DNA of 64,000 nucleotides from Mycobacterium sp. URHB0044 (lineage in GTDB: Bacteria; Actinomycetota; Actinomycetes; Mycobacteriales; Mycobacteriaceae), in contig NZ_JIAW01000002.1 in the NCBI RefSeq assembly GCF_000620625.1, positions 485,735 through 549,734 on the forward strand, read 5' to 3'. The notes beneath the pieces were generated by a model. That model was given only the letters and a program-made list of their open reading frames with translations. It was not told the DNA's origin and searched no databases. A program made the position numbers and the translations under genes. Shown one piece after another: positions 16,896 through 25,025 of the stretch; position 1 is the first letter of the stretch; each line of letters opens with the position of its first letter.

Positions 16896-18437
16896 ATGTC
16901 GGCACCGACTCGCGTGGAACTGGGCGGTCGCGCCCTATCCTCGGCTGAGGGGCATGGGCTGGAACGCGACGCGTTGGGATTCTGGGGCGTGTTCGCGCAG
17001 GGACTCGCGGCGGCCGCCCCCAGCGTCGCGGTGGCATCCGTGCCGTTCTCCCTCTTCCTGGCCGCCGGCAAGGGCGCGGCGTGGGCGGTCCTGGTCGGCC
17101 TGGCCATCACCGTCCTGATCGCGGCGACCATCAGCTTCCAAGCCAAGCGCACCGTGTCGTCGGGCTCGCTGGGCACCTACACCGGAAACGGGCTCGGCCC
17201 GGGCTTCGCCTACGCCGCGGGTTTCAGCCTGCTCGTGGGCTACATCGGGTTCGCCACCACCGGCACGCTGGGCGGGGTGGTCTACCTCGACTCGTTCCTA
17301 GAGGCGATCGGATTGGGCTCGCAGGCAACGTGGTTCCGGCTGTTGCTGGTGATAGTCATCGTCGGCGTCGCGACCTACCTGCCGTTCCGTGGTGTCTCGC
17401 TGGCCGCCAAGTACGAACTCGTCTTCGAACTCATCGCCGTCGCATCGATCCTGGTGATCATCGTCGCGGCCTACATCGGCTACGGCTTGCGGGTCGATTG
17501 GGAGCAGTGGAGCCCGGCCCACCTCGGCACCAGCGCGACCTACATCGCCGCAGTCTCCGCCGTCGGCGCCTACGCCGGCTTCGAAAGCGTCGCGTCACTG
17601 GGCGCGGAAGCCAAAGACGCACACCGCAACATCGCGCGATCACTGCTGCGGGTCGTGCTGCTGCTCGGCGTCCTCTACTTCGTCGCCACCTATCCACAGA
17701 TCCTGTTCTTCGGCACCATCGACGGTGACAAGGCCATCCTGCCGCAGCTCGCCGAATCGACCGGCGTGTCCTGGGTCAACTACGTCGTCAGTGGTGCCGT
17801 GGCGGTCGCGTTCATCGTGTTCGTCACCGCCGTCACCACCGCGGCGGCGCGGTCGCTGTTCACCTTCGCCCACGAGGGCGCACTCCCGGCGGTGCTGACC
17901 AAGGTGCACCCCAAGTACAAGACCCCGTGGGTCGGCATCGCGTTCATCGGCGTGCTGGCGTTCCTCTTCTCGGTCGTCGCGACGCTCAGCTCGGCGGGCC
18001 GCGTGGTCTTCGAGGTGTACGGCGGGTACGTCGCCAACTGGGGGTTCCTGACGAGCTATCTGCTGGTGGTCATCGCCACCCCGATCTGGCTGTACAAGAT
18101 CAAGGCACTGACCCCGCTGCGCCTGATCGTCTCGACGGCCGCCACACTGGTGCTCGGCTACGTGATCTTCAGCAACTTCTACCCGGTGCCCGAATTCCCG
18201 TTCAACATCCTGCCGTTGATCTTCGGTGGCATCCTGTTGGCCGGTCTGGCCTGGTACTGGTACCTCAAGCGAACCAAACCCGAGATCGCCAGGCGCATCG
18301 GCACCATCCAGACGTTGTCGGAGGCCGAGCAGCAACGGCTGGTCGACGAGGGCATCCTCGACGAGCTGGATCACCGGGCGCCGGCTGGCGAGGACGACCC
18401 GGAGGCACGGCCCGAGAAGGAGCCGGTCGCACCATGA
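16896..18437 (+). CDS. APC-family amino acid permease
   Basis: 513 residues with about 12 membrane helices and a charged C-terminal tail (about 470-513). The helix 1 motif FAQGLAAAAPSVAVASVPF and the helix 6 region GAYAGFESVASLGAEAKDAHRNI are those of amino acid-polyamine-organocation antiporters and symporters; FESVA is the usual GFE substrate loop. The gene leads a tightly overlapping set permease-acetyltransferase-flavoprotein, suggesting uptake of an amino acid-like compound that is then acetylated and oxidised. Substrate unknown. Confidence 0.9.
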   Translation: MSAPTRVELGGRALSSAEGHGLERDALGFWGVFAQGLAAAAPSVAVASVPFSLFLAAGKGAAWAVLVGLAITVLIAATISFQAKRTVSSGSLGTYTGNGLGPGFAYAAGFSLLVGYIGFATTGTLGGVVYLDSFLEAIGLGSQATWFRLLLVIVIVGVATYLPFRGVSLAAKYELVFELIAVASILVIIVAAYIGYGLRVDWEQWSPAHLGTSATYIAAVSAVGAYAGFESVASLGAEAKDAHRNIARSLLRVVLLLGVLYFVATYPQILFFGTIDGDKAILPQLAESTGVSWVNYVVSGAVAVAFIVFVTAVTTAAARSLFTFAHEGALPAVLTKVHPKYKTPWVGIAFIGVLAFLFSVVATLSSAGRVVFEVYGGYVANWGFLTSYLLVVIATPIWLYKIKALTPLRLIVSTAATLVLGYVIFSNFYPVPEFPFNILPLIFGGILLAGLAWYWYLKRTKPEIARRIGTIQTLSEAEQQRLVDEGILDELDHRAPAGEDDPEARPEKEPVAP

Positions 18438-19423
18438 CACTGGCACCGGAGCGCGTCACCGGCAGCTGGTCTGTCGAGTCCGCCACGACCCATGACCACC
18501 CGCTGATCGCCGACTTCCTGGCGACCACCGGCGGTCTGGCGGGGCGCAAGTTCGCCGCCGATTCCCGTGATGTCGCCGAACATCTCGACGGGGCCTATCC
18601 CGGCGGGGTGACCGTCCTACGCGATGGACGCGTCCGTGGATACGCGGTGCTGTACGAACCCCACGGCCTGCAACCAGAGATCTTGGCGGACTTCGTCTTC
18701 GATCCAACCGCACCGGCACACCTGGTCGAGGACGTCGTCGCAGACACGGTCGCCCGATTCCGCCGGGAAGCGGCATCTCTCCCGGATGCCTTCCTGCGGA
18801 CGTTCATTGGAACCGCTCAGCAGCCCGCGATCGACGTGCTGATCCGGCATGGTGCGCGTCAGGAGGGGCAGTTCATCCGCACCCGCAAGCCACTGGACGG
18901 CGAGGATGCCGATGCCCTCGACGCAGAGGCGATCGACGGCCTCACCCTGCTGGCGTGGCCCGAGGTCGTCAGCCGAGGACTCCTGGAGCAGGTACGTCAG
19001 CTGCAGTTCGACACCTTCCTCGAGCACTTCGGCAACATGTCCAAGACTCCGGAGGCGTGGCAGCATCACATCGAGAGTCGCGCGTTCACACCGGATTTCA
19101 GCATCGCCGTGGTTACCGAAGACGACCAGGTGGTGGGCTACGTGCTCGGCTCCACCTACACCGCGGGGGTGTCGCCCGGGGAGGAACGCAGCGCCCACAC
19201 CGACTACATCGGCGTACGGCGTGACCAACGCAAGCGGGGAATCGGCGAGTTCCTGCTGAAGAAGATCTGGTTGACCGCACTACGGCGCGGGTTCACCGTG
19301 GCATCACTTGGCACCGACATCCACAATCGCAGCAACGCGCATCTGCTCTACGAACGGCTGGGTTACGTCGCCGTCGAGCATCAGTTCGCGTACCGCATCG
19401 ACTCGAATGGGACCGGGCAATGA
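18434..19423 (+). CDS. GNAT acetyltransferase, tandem-domain type
   Basis: 329 residues with two GNAT-like halves. The C-terminal half carries the acetyl-CoA loop DQRKRGIGEFLLKK and the closing NRSNAHLLYERLGY strand-helix, so it is the likely active half; the N-terminal half lacks an obvious loop. The layout recalls MshD-like double GNATs. It overlaps the permease stop and the next start by 4 bases each. In this setting it may N-acetylate an imported sulfur amino acid, as in S-alkylcysteine salvage, but that is inference. Confidence 0.85.
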   Translation: MTLAPERVTGSWSVESATTHDHPLIADFLATTGGLAGRKFAADSRDVAEHLDGAYPGGVTVLRDGRVRGYAVLYEPHGLQPEILADFVFDPTAPAHLVEDVVADTVARFRREAASLPDAFLRTFIGTAQQPAIDVLIRHGARQEGQFIRTRKPLDGEDADALDAEAIDGLTLLAWPEVVSRGLLEQVRQLQFDTFLEHFGNMSKTPEAWQHHIESRAFTPDFSIAVVTEDDQVVGYVLGSTYTAGVSPGEERSAHTDYIGVRRDQRKRGIGEFLLKKIWLTALRRGFTVASLGTDIHNRSNAHLLYERLGYVAVEHQFAYRIDSNGTGQ

Positions 19424-20646
19424 CGACGTATCTGACGAATTCCACCGCCGACCTCGACGACCTGAGGGCTCAGTTCCGGCCCGCCTTCGACAAGATCGCC
19501 GAGGCCAACCTGGAACGGGAGCGGGCCCGGACCTTCCCGCACGAACAGGTGCGACTGCTCAACGAGGCCGGTTTCGGCACCCTGCGAATCCCGGTGCAGC
19601 GCGGAGGTTTCGGCGCCTCGCTGCAACAAACGTTCCTGCTGCTAGCCGATCTGGGCGAGGCGGACGCCAACGTCTCGCACATCTGGCGCAACCACCTGGC
19701 GTTCGTCGAGGACCGGCTCAACGCGCCGGTGTCCGACACCAACGGCGTCTGGATCGACCGGTTCCTCGGCGGGGAGTTCGTCGGTGGCGGATGGACCGAA
19801 GCCAACAACGTCACGCTGGCCAACCTCGTCAGCACCGTGACGGCCGACGGCGACCAGTTCCGGGTGACCGGCACGAAGTTCTACGCCACCGGCAGCCTGT
19901 ACGCCGATTGGCTCGACGTGCTGGGCCGCGCCGACGACGGTGAGTTGCTGACCGCGCTGGTGCGGGCCGACGATCCGGGCGTCACGCTGGTGGACGACTG
20001 GGACGGCTTCGGTCAGCGCACCACCGGGAGCGGCACGGCCCGCTACGAGCGGGCCCGCGCACGGCGCGGTGACGTGTTCCCGGCGGCGGATCGCTTTGCC
20101 TACCAAGGTCACTTCTACCAGACCGCGATGCTGTCGGTGCTCACCGGAATCACGCGTGCCGCGCTGCGCGACGGTTCTGCCGCCTTGGTCGGCCGCAAGC
20201 GCAACTACCCGCAGGGACTGACCGCGGTGCCGTCGGACGACGCGCAGCTACTGGCGGTCATCGGGGAGGTCTCCGCGGACGCGTTCGGTGCGGAAGCGGC
20301 GCTGTCACAGGCCGGTGCGGCACTGGACCGGATCGTCGCGGGCCGGGTGGCCGGCGACGAGGAGAACGCCAAACGGCGCCTGATCGCCGCCGAGGTGGCG
20401 GTAACCCAGGCACAGCTGGTCATCATCGCGGCCGCATTACACGCCACGACAACCGTTTTCGACGCGTTGGGCGCCTCCGGGGTGTCCGAACAGCGCGGGC
20501 TGGATCGGCATTGGCGCAACGCCCGCACCCTGGCGTCGCACAACCCCCGCGTCTACAAGGCGCGGATCCTCGGTGACTGGCTCATCAACGGCAAGGATCC
20601 GGTGTCCAACCTGGCGGCGCTCGGCCGGGGCGGGCAGGGCAACTAA
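19420..20646 (+). CDS. Acyl-CoA dehydrogenase-fold flavin monooxygenase (SfnB/DszC-like)
   Basis: 408 residues of the acyl-CoA dehydrogenase fold: helical N-domain, beta middle domain (FRVTGTKFYATGSLYADWLD) and a C-terminal helical bundle ending SHNPRVYKARILGDWLINGKDP. The SHNPRVYK ending and the absence of the usual catalytic glutamate context fit the FMNH2-dependent branch (DszC, SfnB) rather than true dehydrogenases. Those enzymes oxygenate sulfur or nitrogen heteroatoms. It is the last gene of the permease operon and the fifth flavin oxygenase in the region. Confidence 0.82.
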   Translation: MTTYLTNSTADLDDLRAQFRPAFDKIAEANLERERARTFPHEQVRLLNEAGFGTLRIPVQRGGFGASLQQTFLLLADLGEADANVSHIWRNHLAFVEDRLNAPVSDTNGVWIDRFLGGEFVGGGWTEANNVTLANLVSTVTADGDQFRVTGTKFYATGSLYADWLDVLGRADDGELLTALVRADDPGVTLVDDWDGFGQRTTGSGTARYERARARRGDVFPAADRFAYQGHFYQTAMLSVLTGITRAALRDGSAALVGRKRNYPQGLTAVPSDDAQLLAVIGEVSADAFGAEAALSQAGAALDRIVAGRVAGDEENAKRRLIAAEVAVTQAQLVIIAAALHATTTVFDALGASGVSEQRGLDRHWRNARTLASHNPRVYKARILGDWLINGKDPVSNLAALGRGGQGN

Positions 20647-20661
20647 TGGGGCACGATCTCG

Positions 20662-20667
20662 TAGGGT
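20662..20667 (+). promoter_or_regulatory. TAGGGT -10 box for a leaderless methyltransferase mRNA
   Basis: TAGGGT is 7 bases before GTG 20675, within the 28-base gap after the flavoprotein gene. The same hexamer is used at 24576-24581. Confidence 0.55.
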
Positions 20668-20674
20668 GACCCAC

Positions 20675-21214
20675 GTGAGCGAGCAGGATCGGATCCGCTG
20701 GGATGACGCGTACGCGAGCCGCGAACCAGCGCTCGCGCCCGAACTGCCCGCCGTCTTCGCCCCATACGAAACGGAGTTCCCGCACGAGGGAACGGCGCTG
20801 GACATCGCGTGTGGATCGGGTTCGGCAGCCGTCTGGTTGGCACTGCGGGGTCTCGACGTCCACGGCGTCGACGTATCCGGGGTGGCGATCGAACGGGCCC
20901 GCACCCTGGCACACGACGCAGGGGTAGCGCAGCGGTGCCGCTTCGACACCATGGACCTCGACGACGGGTTGCCGCCCGGCCCTGTGGTGGACGTGGTGCT
21001 CTGCCACAGGTTCCGCGACCGGCGGCTGGACCGCGCGATCATCGACCGGCTGGCACCCGGCGGGCTGCTGGCCATCAGCGCGCTCAGCGAAGTCGGCGGT
21101 GTGCCAGGGCCGTTCCGGGCCGTCGCTGGTGAGCTTCCCGCGGCGTTCGCCGCACTCGATCCGATTGCCGCGGGCGAGGGCGACGGGCAGGCGTGGCTGC
21201 TCGCCAGGAGATAG
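20675..21214 (+). CDS. Class I SAM-dependent methyltransferase
   Basis: 179 residues. Motif I ALDIACGSGS is at about 41-50, then an acidic end of strand 2 (VDVSGVAI), FDTMDLDDGL and the LAPGGLLAISAL strand. It is a short Rossmann methyltransferase of the TehB/UbiE-like broad group; substrate unknown. GTG 20675 was preferred over 20666 because it sits 7 bases from TAGGGT. It converges on the trehalase gene with 3 bases between stops. Confidence 0.8.
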   Translation: MSEQDRIRWDDAYASREPALAPELPAVFAPYETEFPHEGTALDIACGSGSAAVWLALRGLDVHGVDVSGVAIERARTLAHDAGVAQRCRFDTMDLDDGLPPGPVVDVVLCHRFRDRRLDRAIIDRLAPGGLLAISALSEVGGVPGPFRAVAGELPAAFAALDPIAAGEGDGQAWLLARR

Positions 21215-21217
21215 GGG

Positions 21218-23230
21218 CTACGTCGGGGCGTTGGCCGGCTGGAACACGCCGGTGCTGTCGGCCTCCTCCTCGGCACGGATGACGTGCACCACGGCGTTGA
21301 TGAGCGCCAGGTGGGTGAACGCCTGCGGGAAGTTGCCGAGGTGCCGGCCGGTGCGCGGCTCGATCTCCTCGGCGTACAGATGCAGCGGGCTGGCGAACGA
21401 CAGCAGCCGCTCGCACAGGTGCTTGGCTCTGCTGATCTCGCCGATCTCGACGAGTGCGGACACCAGCCAGAACGAGCAGATGGTGAAGGTGCCCTCCTCG
21501 CCGGACAATCCGTCGTCGGTCTCCTCGACCCGGTAGCGCAGCACCAGCCCGTCCTCGGTGAGCTCGTCGGCGATGGCCAACACCGTCGCCCGAACCCGCG
21601 GATCGTCGGACGGCAGGAACCGCACCAGGGGAACGAGCAGCAGGGAGGCGTCCAGCGCGTCGTCGCCGTAGCGCTGGGTCAGCGCGCCGCGGTGGTCGAC
21701 GCCGTGAGCCAGGATGTCGGCCTTGATCTCCTCGGCGATCGCGCGCCACTGCTGTGCGTAGCTCTTCTCACCTTGCAGCTCAGCCAGTTTCGAGCCGCGG
21801 TCGAGCGCCACCCAACACATCACCTTGCTCGAGGTGAAGTGCTGCGGCTCGCCGCGCACCTCCCAGATGCCGCGGTCGGGCTCCTTCCAGTGCTTGACGG
21901 CCTCTTCGACCTGATTCTTGAGCACCGGCCACAACATCTCGGGGATCTGCTCGCGCGATTTGGCGTGCAGATAGACCGAGTCGAGCATGGTGCCCCAGAT
22001 GTCGTGCTGCATCTGGTCGAACGCGCCGTTGCCGATGCGGACCGGACGGGAGTTGTCGTAGCCGGAGAGGTGGTTCAACTCCTCCTCCACCAGGCTGCGC
22101 TCACCGCCGACGCCGTACATCACCTGAAGTGGGTGGCGCTCACCGTTGTTGGCGCCCGACACGTCGGCGATGAACGCGAAGAAGTCGTCGGCCTCACGAT
22201 CCAGGCCCAACGTGTACAGACCCCACAACGCGAACGTCGAATCACGCACCCACGCGTACCGGTAATCCCAGTTGCGCTCGCCCTGAGGCGTTTCCGGCAG
22301 CGACGTGGTGCTCGCCGCCAGCAGGGCGCCGGTCGGCGAGTAGGTCAACCCCTTGAGAGTCAACGCGCTGCGCTGCAGATACGACCGCCACGGGTGGTCG
22401 GGGAAGTCGCCGATGTTGATCCACTGCCGCCACGCCTCGCTGGTCTTCCACATCTTCTCGGAGGCCTCGTCGAAGGTCTGCGGCGCCGGGTGCTTGGACC
22501 AGCTCAGCGCGACGAACACGTTGTCGCCCTCGTTGAGCCGGGTCCGGGCCCGCGCTTCATGGCCCTCGAGGCCGATCCGCAAGTTCGTGGTCAACCGAAG
22601 CGTCGGATGCGCCTCCGGGTGCTTGCCCGCCCTCGCGATGGCCTCGCCGTACGCCGCTGCCGAGTACTCCCAGGTGGCGGCCTCGCGGTGGTAGTCGAAC
22701 GCCGGTTCGCAGCTCATCACCAGCTCCACCACGCCGCTGACGCAGCGCACCGTGCGCAACAGGATGTGCTCGGCATCCCAGTCCATCGGCGTGCGGCGGT
22801 GCGTCCGCGACCGGGTGTCGATGTCGTGCCACGGACCCATCACCAGCGCGTCACGCACGATCAGCCACCCGGTGTGGGTTTGCCACGTCGTCTCCAGGAT
22901 GAGGCTGCCGGGCAGGTAGCGCCGGGCCGCGGGCACGGTCACCCCGTACGGTCCGAGCCGGAAGTGCCCCGCCCCGCGGTCCAGGATCGCCCCGAACACG
23001 CTGGGGGAGTCCGGCCGCGGTACGCACATCCATTCCACCGAGCCGGCCGACGAGACCAGGCAGCTGTTCTCGCAGTCCGAAAGGAACGCGTAGTCCGCGA
23101 TCGGGGGGAACGGATTCCGCAGTGCGCCGCCCGGCGCATACGGCACGGGGGCGGTCACCGTGTAGGGCGCCTCGGGTACGCCGTTGGCCTCACCGTTTTC
23201 GTCGGCGTGCTCGGTGTGCTGCAGAACCAT
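21218..23230 (-). CDS. treH: Trehalase, glycoside hydrolase family 15
   Basis: 670 residues. The N-terminal domain starts NPFPPIADYAFLSDCENSCLV and VEWMCVPRPDSPSVFGAILD; the (alpha/alpha) barrel holds RNWDYRYAWVRDSTFALWGL and EEGTFTICSFWLVSAL, where the glutamates serve as GH15 catalytic acid and base. It closely fits the mycobacterial GH15 trehalase, which hydrolyses trehalose to glucose and lies beside the sulfate transport genes in M. smegmatis. ATG 23230 (MVLQHTE) was chosen because upstream codons are low-complexity Arg/Ala. The FAD monooxygenase gene is 56 bases upstream on the same strand. Confidence 0.92.
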   Translation of the reverse strand: MVLQHTEHADENGEANGVPEAPYTVTAPVPYAPGGALRNPFPPIADYAFLSDCENSCLVSSAGSVEWMCVPRPDSPSVFGAILDRGAGHFRLGPYGVTVPAARRYLPGSLILETTWQTHTGWLIVRDALVMGPWHDIDTRSRTHRRTPMDWDAEHILLRTVRCVSGVVELVMSCEPAFDYHREAATWEYSAAAYGEAIARAGKHPEAHPTLRLTTNLRIGLEGHEARARTRLNEGDNVFVALSWSKHPAPQTFDEASEKMWKTSEAWRQWINIGDFPDHPWRSYLQRSALTLKGLTYSPTGALLAASTTSLPETPQGERNWDYRYAWVRDSTFALWGLYTLGLDREADDFFAFIADVSGANNGERHPLQVMYGVGGERSLVEEELNHLSGYDNSRPVRIGNGAFDQMQHDIWGTMLDSVYLHAKSREQIPEMLWPVLKNQVEEAVKHWKEPDRGIWEVRGEPQHFTSSKVMCWVALDRGSKLAELQGEKSYAQQWRAIAEEIKADILAHGVDHRGALTQRYGDDALDASLLLVPLVRFLPSDDPRVRATVLAIADELTEDGLVLRYRVEETDDGLSGEEGTFTICSFWLVSALVEIGEISRAKHLCERLLSFASPLHLYAEEIEPRTGRHLGNFPQAFTHLALINAVVHVIRAEEEADSTGVFQPANAPT

Positions 23231-23286
23231 GTCGCACATCATCGACTGCGCAGGTACTCGCCGTCTACTCGTGAGGTCGTGCGGGG

Positions 23287-24564
23287 TCAGCGCCGCGCGT
23301 AGGCGGGGGCGTGCTCGGGCAGTGGACCGATCGCCACGCCGTACGCCACGAGCGCGCGGAGCACGGGAATTCGGCCGGCAATGCGTATCCCACGCGGTGC
23401 GGTTCCGACGCCACCTTCGGCGTCCAGCGCGACCGCGATGGCCCGGTCCTGGACGAGCCGCTGCACCCGCTGGATGAGGGCTGCAGGCAACCACCGCCGG
23501 GCCTGCACCCGCGCGAGATCCCTCGTGGTCACCGACCCTCGGCGCAGTGGCTCGGCGAGAATCCGGCCCGCGGCGACGGCGTCGGCCACGGCCAGGTTGA
23601 TCCCGACGCCGCCGATCGGCGACATTGCGTGCGCTGCGTCACCGATCAGCAACAGGCCGTCGGTGTACCAGCGGCGCAGCCGATTCAGTTGCACGTCAAG
23701 CAATTTGACGTCATCGAAGGCGATGACCGTGTCCATCCTGTCGGCGAGCCACGGCGCCAGCTCGGTGACCTGACGACGCAACGACTCGATGCCCTCGGCC
23801 CGCATCGCTGCGTCCGCGCCCTTGCGGATCAGATAGGCGACCTGGAAGTAGTCGCCCCTGTCGATCAGGGCGCAGCCGTGCCCGGACTGGAAGATGCCGT
23901 TCAACCCGGCCGGATCGCCGTCGTGGCGGGGCACCCGGAACCACCACACGTCCATCGGGGCGCCGAAGTTCCGTGGCGTCAGGCCCGACGCCGCGCGCAG
24001 CGTCGACGCGCGGCCGTCGCAGGCCACGACCAGGTCGGCGCGCATCTCGTGTACGGCGCCGTCGGCGGCGCGGTACCGCACGCCGGTCACACGCTCGCCG
24101 GATCTACTTCCCGGGTCGCTTCGCTCCTGCCCGCCGGATCCCCGGACCGCACCCAACACCTCGGTACTGCGCATCAGCCGGAAGTTCGGCTCCACTTGGG
24201 CGGCGCCGGCGAGCATCTCCAGAAAGTCCCACTGCGGCACCAGCGCGATGTGCTTGTGCGGGCCGGGCAGTCGGGTCAGATCTATCCGCAACGTGGTGTC
24301 CTGAACGGTCGCGGTGACCCCATCGATCATGCGGTGCGGAACGGTCGCGAAGGCGTCGCCGAGACCCAGTTCGTCCAGCAGCCGCAGCGTGCTGGCATGC
24401 ACGGTGTCACCGCGGAAGTCGCGCAGGAAGTCGGCGTGCTTCTCCATCACCGTGACGTCGATGCCCGCCCTGGCGAGTAGAAGGCCCAGCATCATGCCCG
24501 CGGGTCCACCACCGACAACCAGGCACGTCGTCGCATTTCGAGCTGCCTCGTCGGGGATCGCCAC
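23287..24564 (-). CDS. FAD-dependent monooxygenase, p-hydroxybenzoate hydroxylase fold
   Basis: 425 residues. The FAD dinucleotide motif VVGGGPAGMMLGLLLARAG is at about 16-34, the second flavin-binding DG motif is VVACDGRAST, and LLIGDAAHAMSPIGGVGINLA is the C-terminal GD motif. It would hydroxylate an aromatic or lipid-like substrate with NAD(P)H and O2. GTG 24564 lies 7 bases from a TACGAT box, implying a leaderless mRNA divergent from the small membrane gene. A loop near residues 142-154 (GGQERSDPGSRS) is encoded by the dispersed repeat at 24114-24135 and is probably an in-frame insertion. Confidence 0.88.
   Translation of the reverse strand: MAIPDEAARNATTCLVVGGGPAGMMLGLLLARAGIDVTVMEKHADFLRDFRGDTVHASTLRLLDELGLGDAFATVPHRMIDGVTATVQDTTLRIDLTRLPGPHKHIALVPQWDFLEMLAGAAQVEPNFRLMRSTEVLGAVRGSGGQERSDPGSRSGERVTGVRYRAADGAVHEMRADLVVACDGRASTLRAASGLTPRNFGAPMDVWWFRVPRHDGDPAGLNGIFQSGHGCALIDRGDYFQVAYLIRKGADAAMRAEGIESLRRQVTELAPWLADRMDTVIAFDDVKLLDVQLNRLRRWYTDGLLLIGDAAHAMSPIGGVGINLAVADAVAAGRILAEPLRRGSVTTRDLARVQARRWLPAALIQRVQRLVQDRAIAVALDAEGGVGTAPRGIRIAGRIPVLRALVAYGVAIGPLPEHAPAYARR
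24114..24135 (+). repeat. Dispersed 22-bp repeat, copy inside the FAD monooxygenase gene
   Basis: GGTCGCTTCGCTCCTGCCCG followed by CC is identical to the reverse complement of 59385-59406 in dnaG and matches 20 of 22 bases at 24885-24906. It reads in frame within the gene and encodes part of GGQERSDPGSR. Confidence 0.7.
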
Positions 24565-24571
24565 GGCGTTG

Positions 24572-24581
24572 ATCGTAGGGT
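24572..24581. promoter_or_regulatory. Bidirectional leaderless promoter with overlapping -10 boxes
   Basis: ATCGTAGGGT contains TAGGGT on plus (24576-24581), 7 bases before GTG 24589, and TACGAT on minus (24572-24577), 7 bases before GTG 24564. The two hexamers share the TA at 24576-24577. The start codons are only 24 bases apart, leaving no room for separate leaders. Confidence 0.65.
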
Positions 24582-24588
24582 GGACCGA

Positions 24589-24780
24589 GTGAGCGGCATC
24601 CTCAATTGGTGGGACGGCGTCGAACTGTGGCTCTCCGGGCTCGGGTTCGTCGCCCAGACCGCAGTGGTGATGCCGGTGGTGCTGCTGTTGGCCTACGGCA
24701 CCGCGGTGCTGCTGGACGGGGCACTGGGCAACGGCATCCAGCTGTTGAAGGGCAGGCGCACCGACGAGGACGAATCATGA
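24589..24780 (+). CDS. Small membrane protein (Rv2401A-like position)
   Basis: 63 residues with a single strong membrane helix at about 20-45 (FVAQTAVVMPVVLLLAYGTAV) and a charged tail ending GRRTDEDES. A small membrane protein lies at the same place, between trehalase and subI, in M. tuberculosis (Rv2401A). GTG 24589 fits the leaderless box; GTG 24580 is the alternative. No function is known. The last codons overlap the next tiny gene (ATGA). Confidence 0.7.
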   Translation: MSGILNWWDGVELWLSGLGFVAQTAVVMPVVLLLAYGTAVLLDGALGNGIQLLKGRRTDEDES

Positions 24781-24863
24781 CCGGCATGCCTCGGTCCCGC
24801 GTCACGTTGGTGCTGGTCATCCTGGTGATCCTGGTGATCACGTTGTGGCTCTTCACCCGTTGA
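24777..24863 (+). CDS. 28-residue single-helix membrane peptide
   Basis: ATG 24777 overlaps the preceding stop in the ATGA arrangement. The peptide is MTGMPRSRV, a 17-residue run of V/L/I/T/W, then LFTR: a minimal transmembrane peptide. Overlap with a real gene and the hydrophobic design support translation; length limits certainty. It could act with the 63-residue protein upstream. Confidence 0.5.
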   Translation: MTGMPRSRVTLVLVILVILVITLWLFTR

Positions 24864-24884
24864 TCAATGAGCGCTGGCACCCCC

Positions 24885-24906
24885 GGTCGCTCCGCCCCTG
24901 CCCGCC
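24885..24906 (+). repeat. Dispersed 22-bp repeat, copy upstream of the subI leader promoter
   Basis: GGTCGCTCCGCCCCTGCCCG plus CC differs at two positions from the copies at 24114-24135 and (inverted) 59385-59406. It ends 13 bases before the TAGGCT promoter box of the cysteine leader peptide. Confidence 0.6.
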
Positions 24907-24919
24907 GAGCGAACTCTGT

Positions 24920-24925
24920 TAGGCT
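24920..24925 (+). promoter_or_regulatory. TAGGCT -10 box of the subI-cysTWA operon
   Basis: TAGGCT stands 7 bases before ATG 24933, so the operon mRNA is predicted to begin at the first codon of the leader peptide. No TTGACA-like -35 element is evident. Confidence 0.65.
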
Positions 24926-24932
24926 TCGCGCC

Positions 24933-25025
24933 ATGCACGCAGCGTCCGGCACTACGGGAAGCCACATCTTGGCTCTCATTGCCGTGGGTACCTGCGCTGT
25001 TGCAGACGTCCACTGTTGTCGCTGA
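24933..25025 (+). CDS. Cysteine-rich leader peptide of the subI-cysTWA operon
   Basis: 30 codons: MHAASGTTGSHILALIAVG, then TCAVADVHCCR and stop. Three cysteines, two adjacent just before the end (TGT TGT), in a very short frame with a leaderless promoter 114 bases ahead of subI. Leaderless polycysteine short frames upstream of M. smegmatis sulfur genes are known to act as cysteine-responsive attenuators, and this one occupies the corresponding place. Slow decoding of the Cys codons would report low Cys-tRNA and raise expression of sulfate import. Confidence 0.8.
   Translation: MHAASGTTGSHILALIAVGTCAVADVHCCR

Noticed and set aside
21284..23302. 672-codon plus-strand frame opposite trehalase
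   Set aside because: Composition rich in R, G, V, Q repeats and mirror of the trehalase codons; trehalase has clear GH15 motifs.
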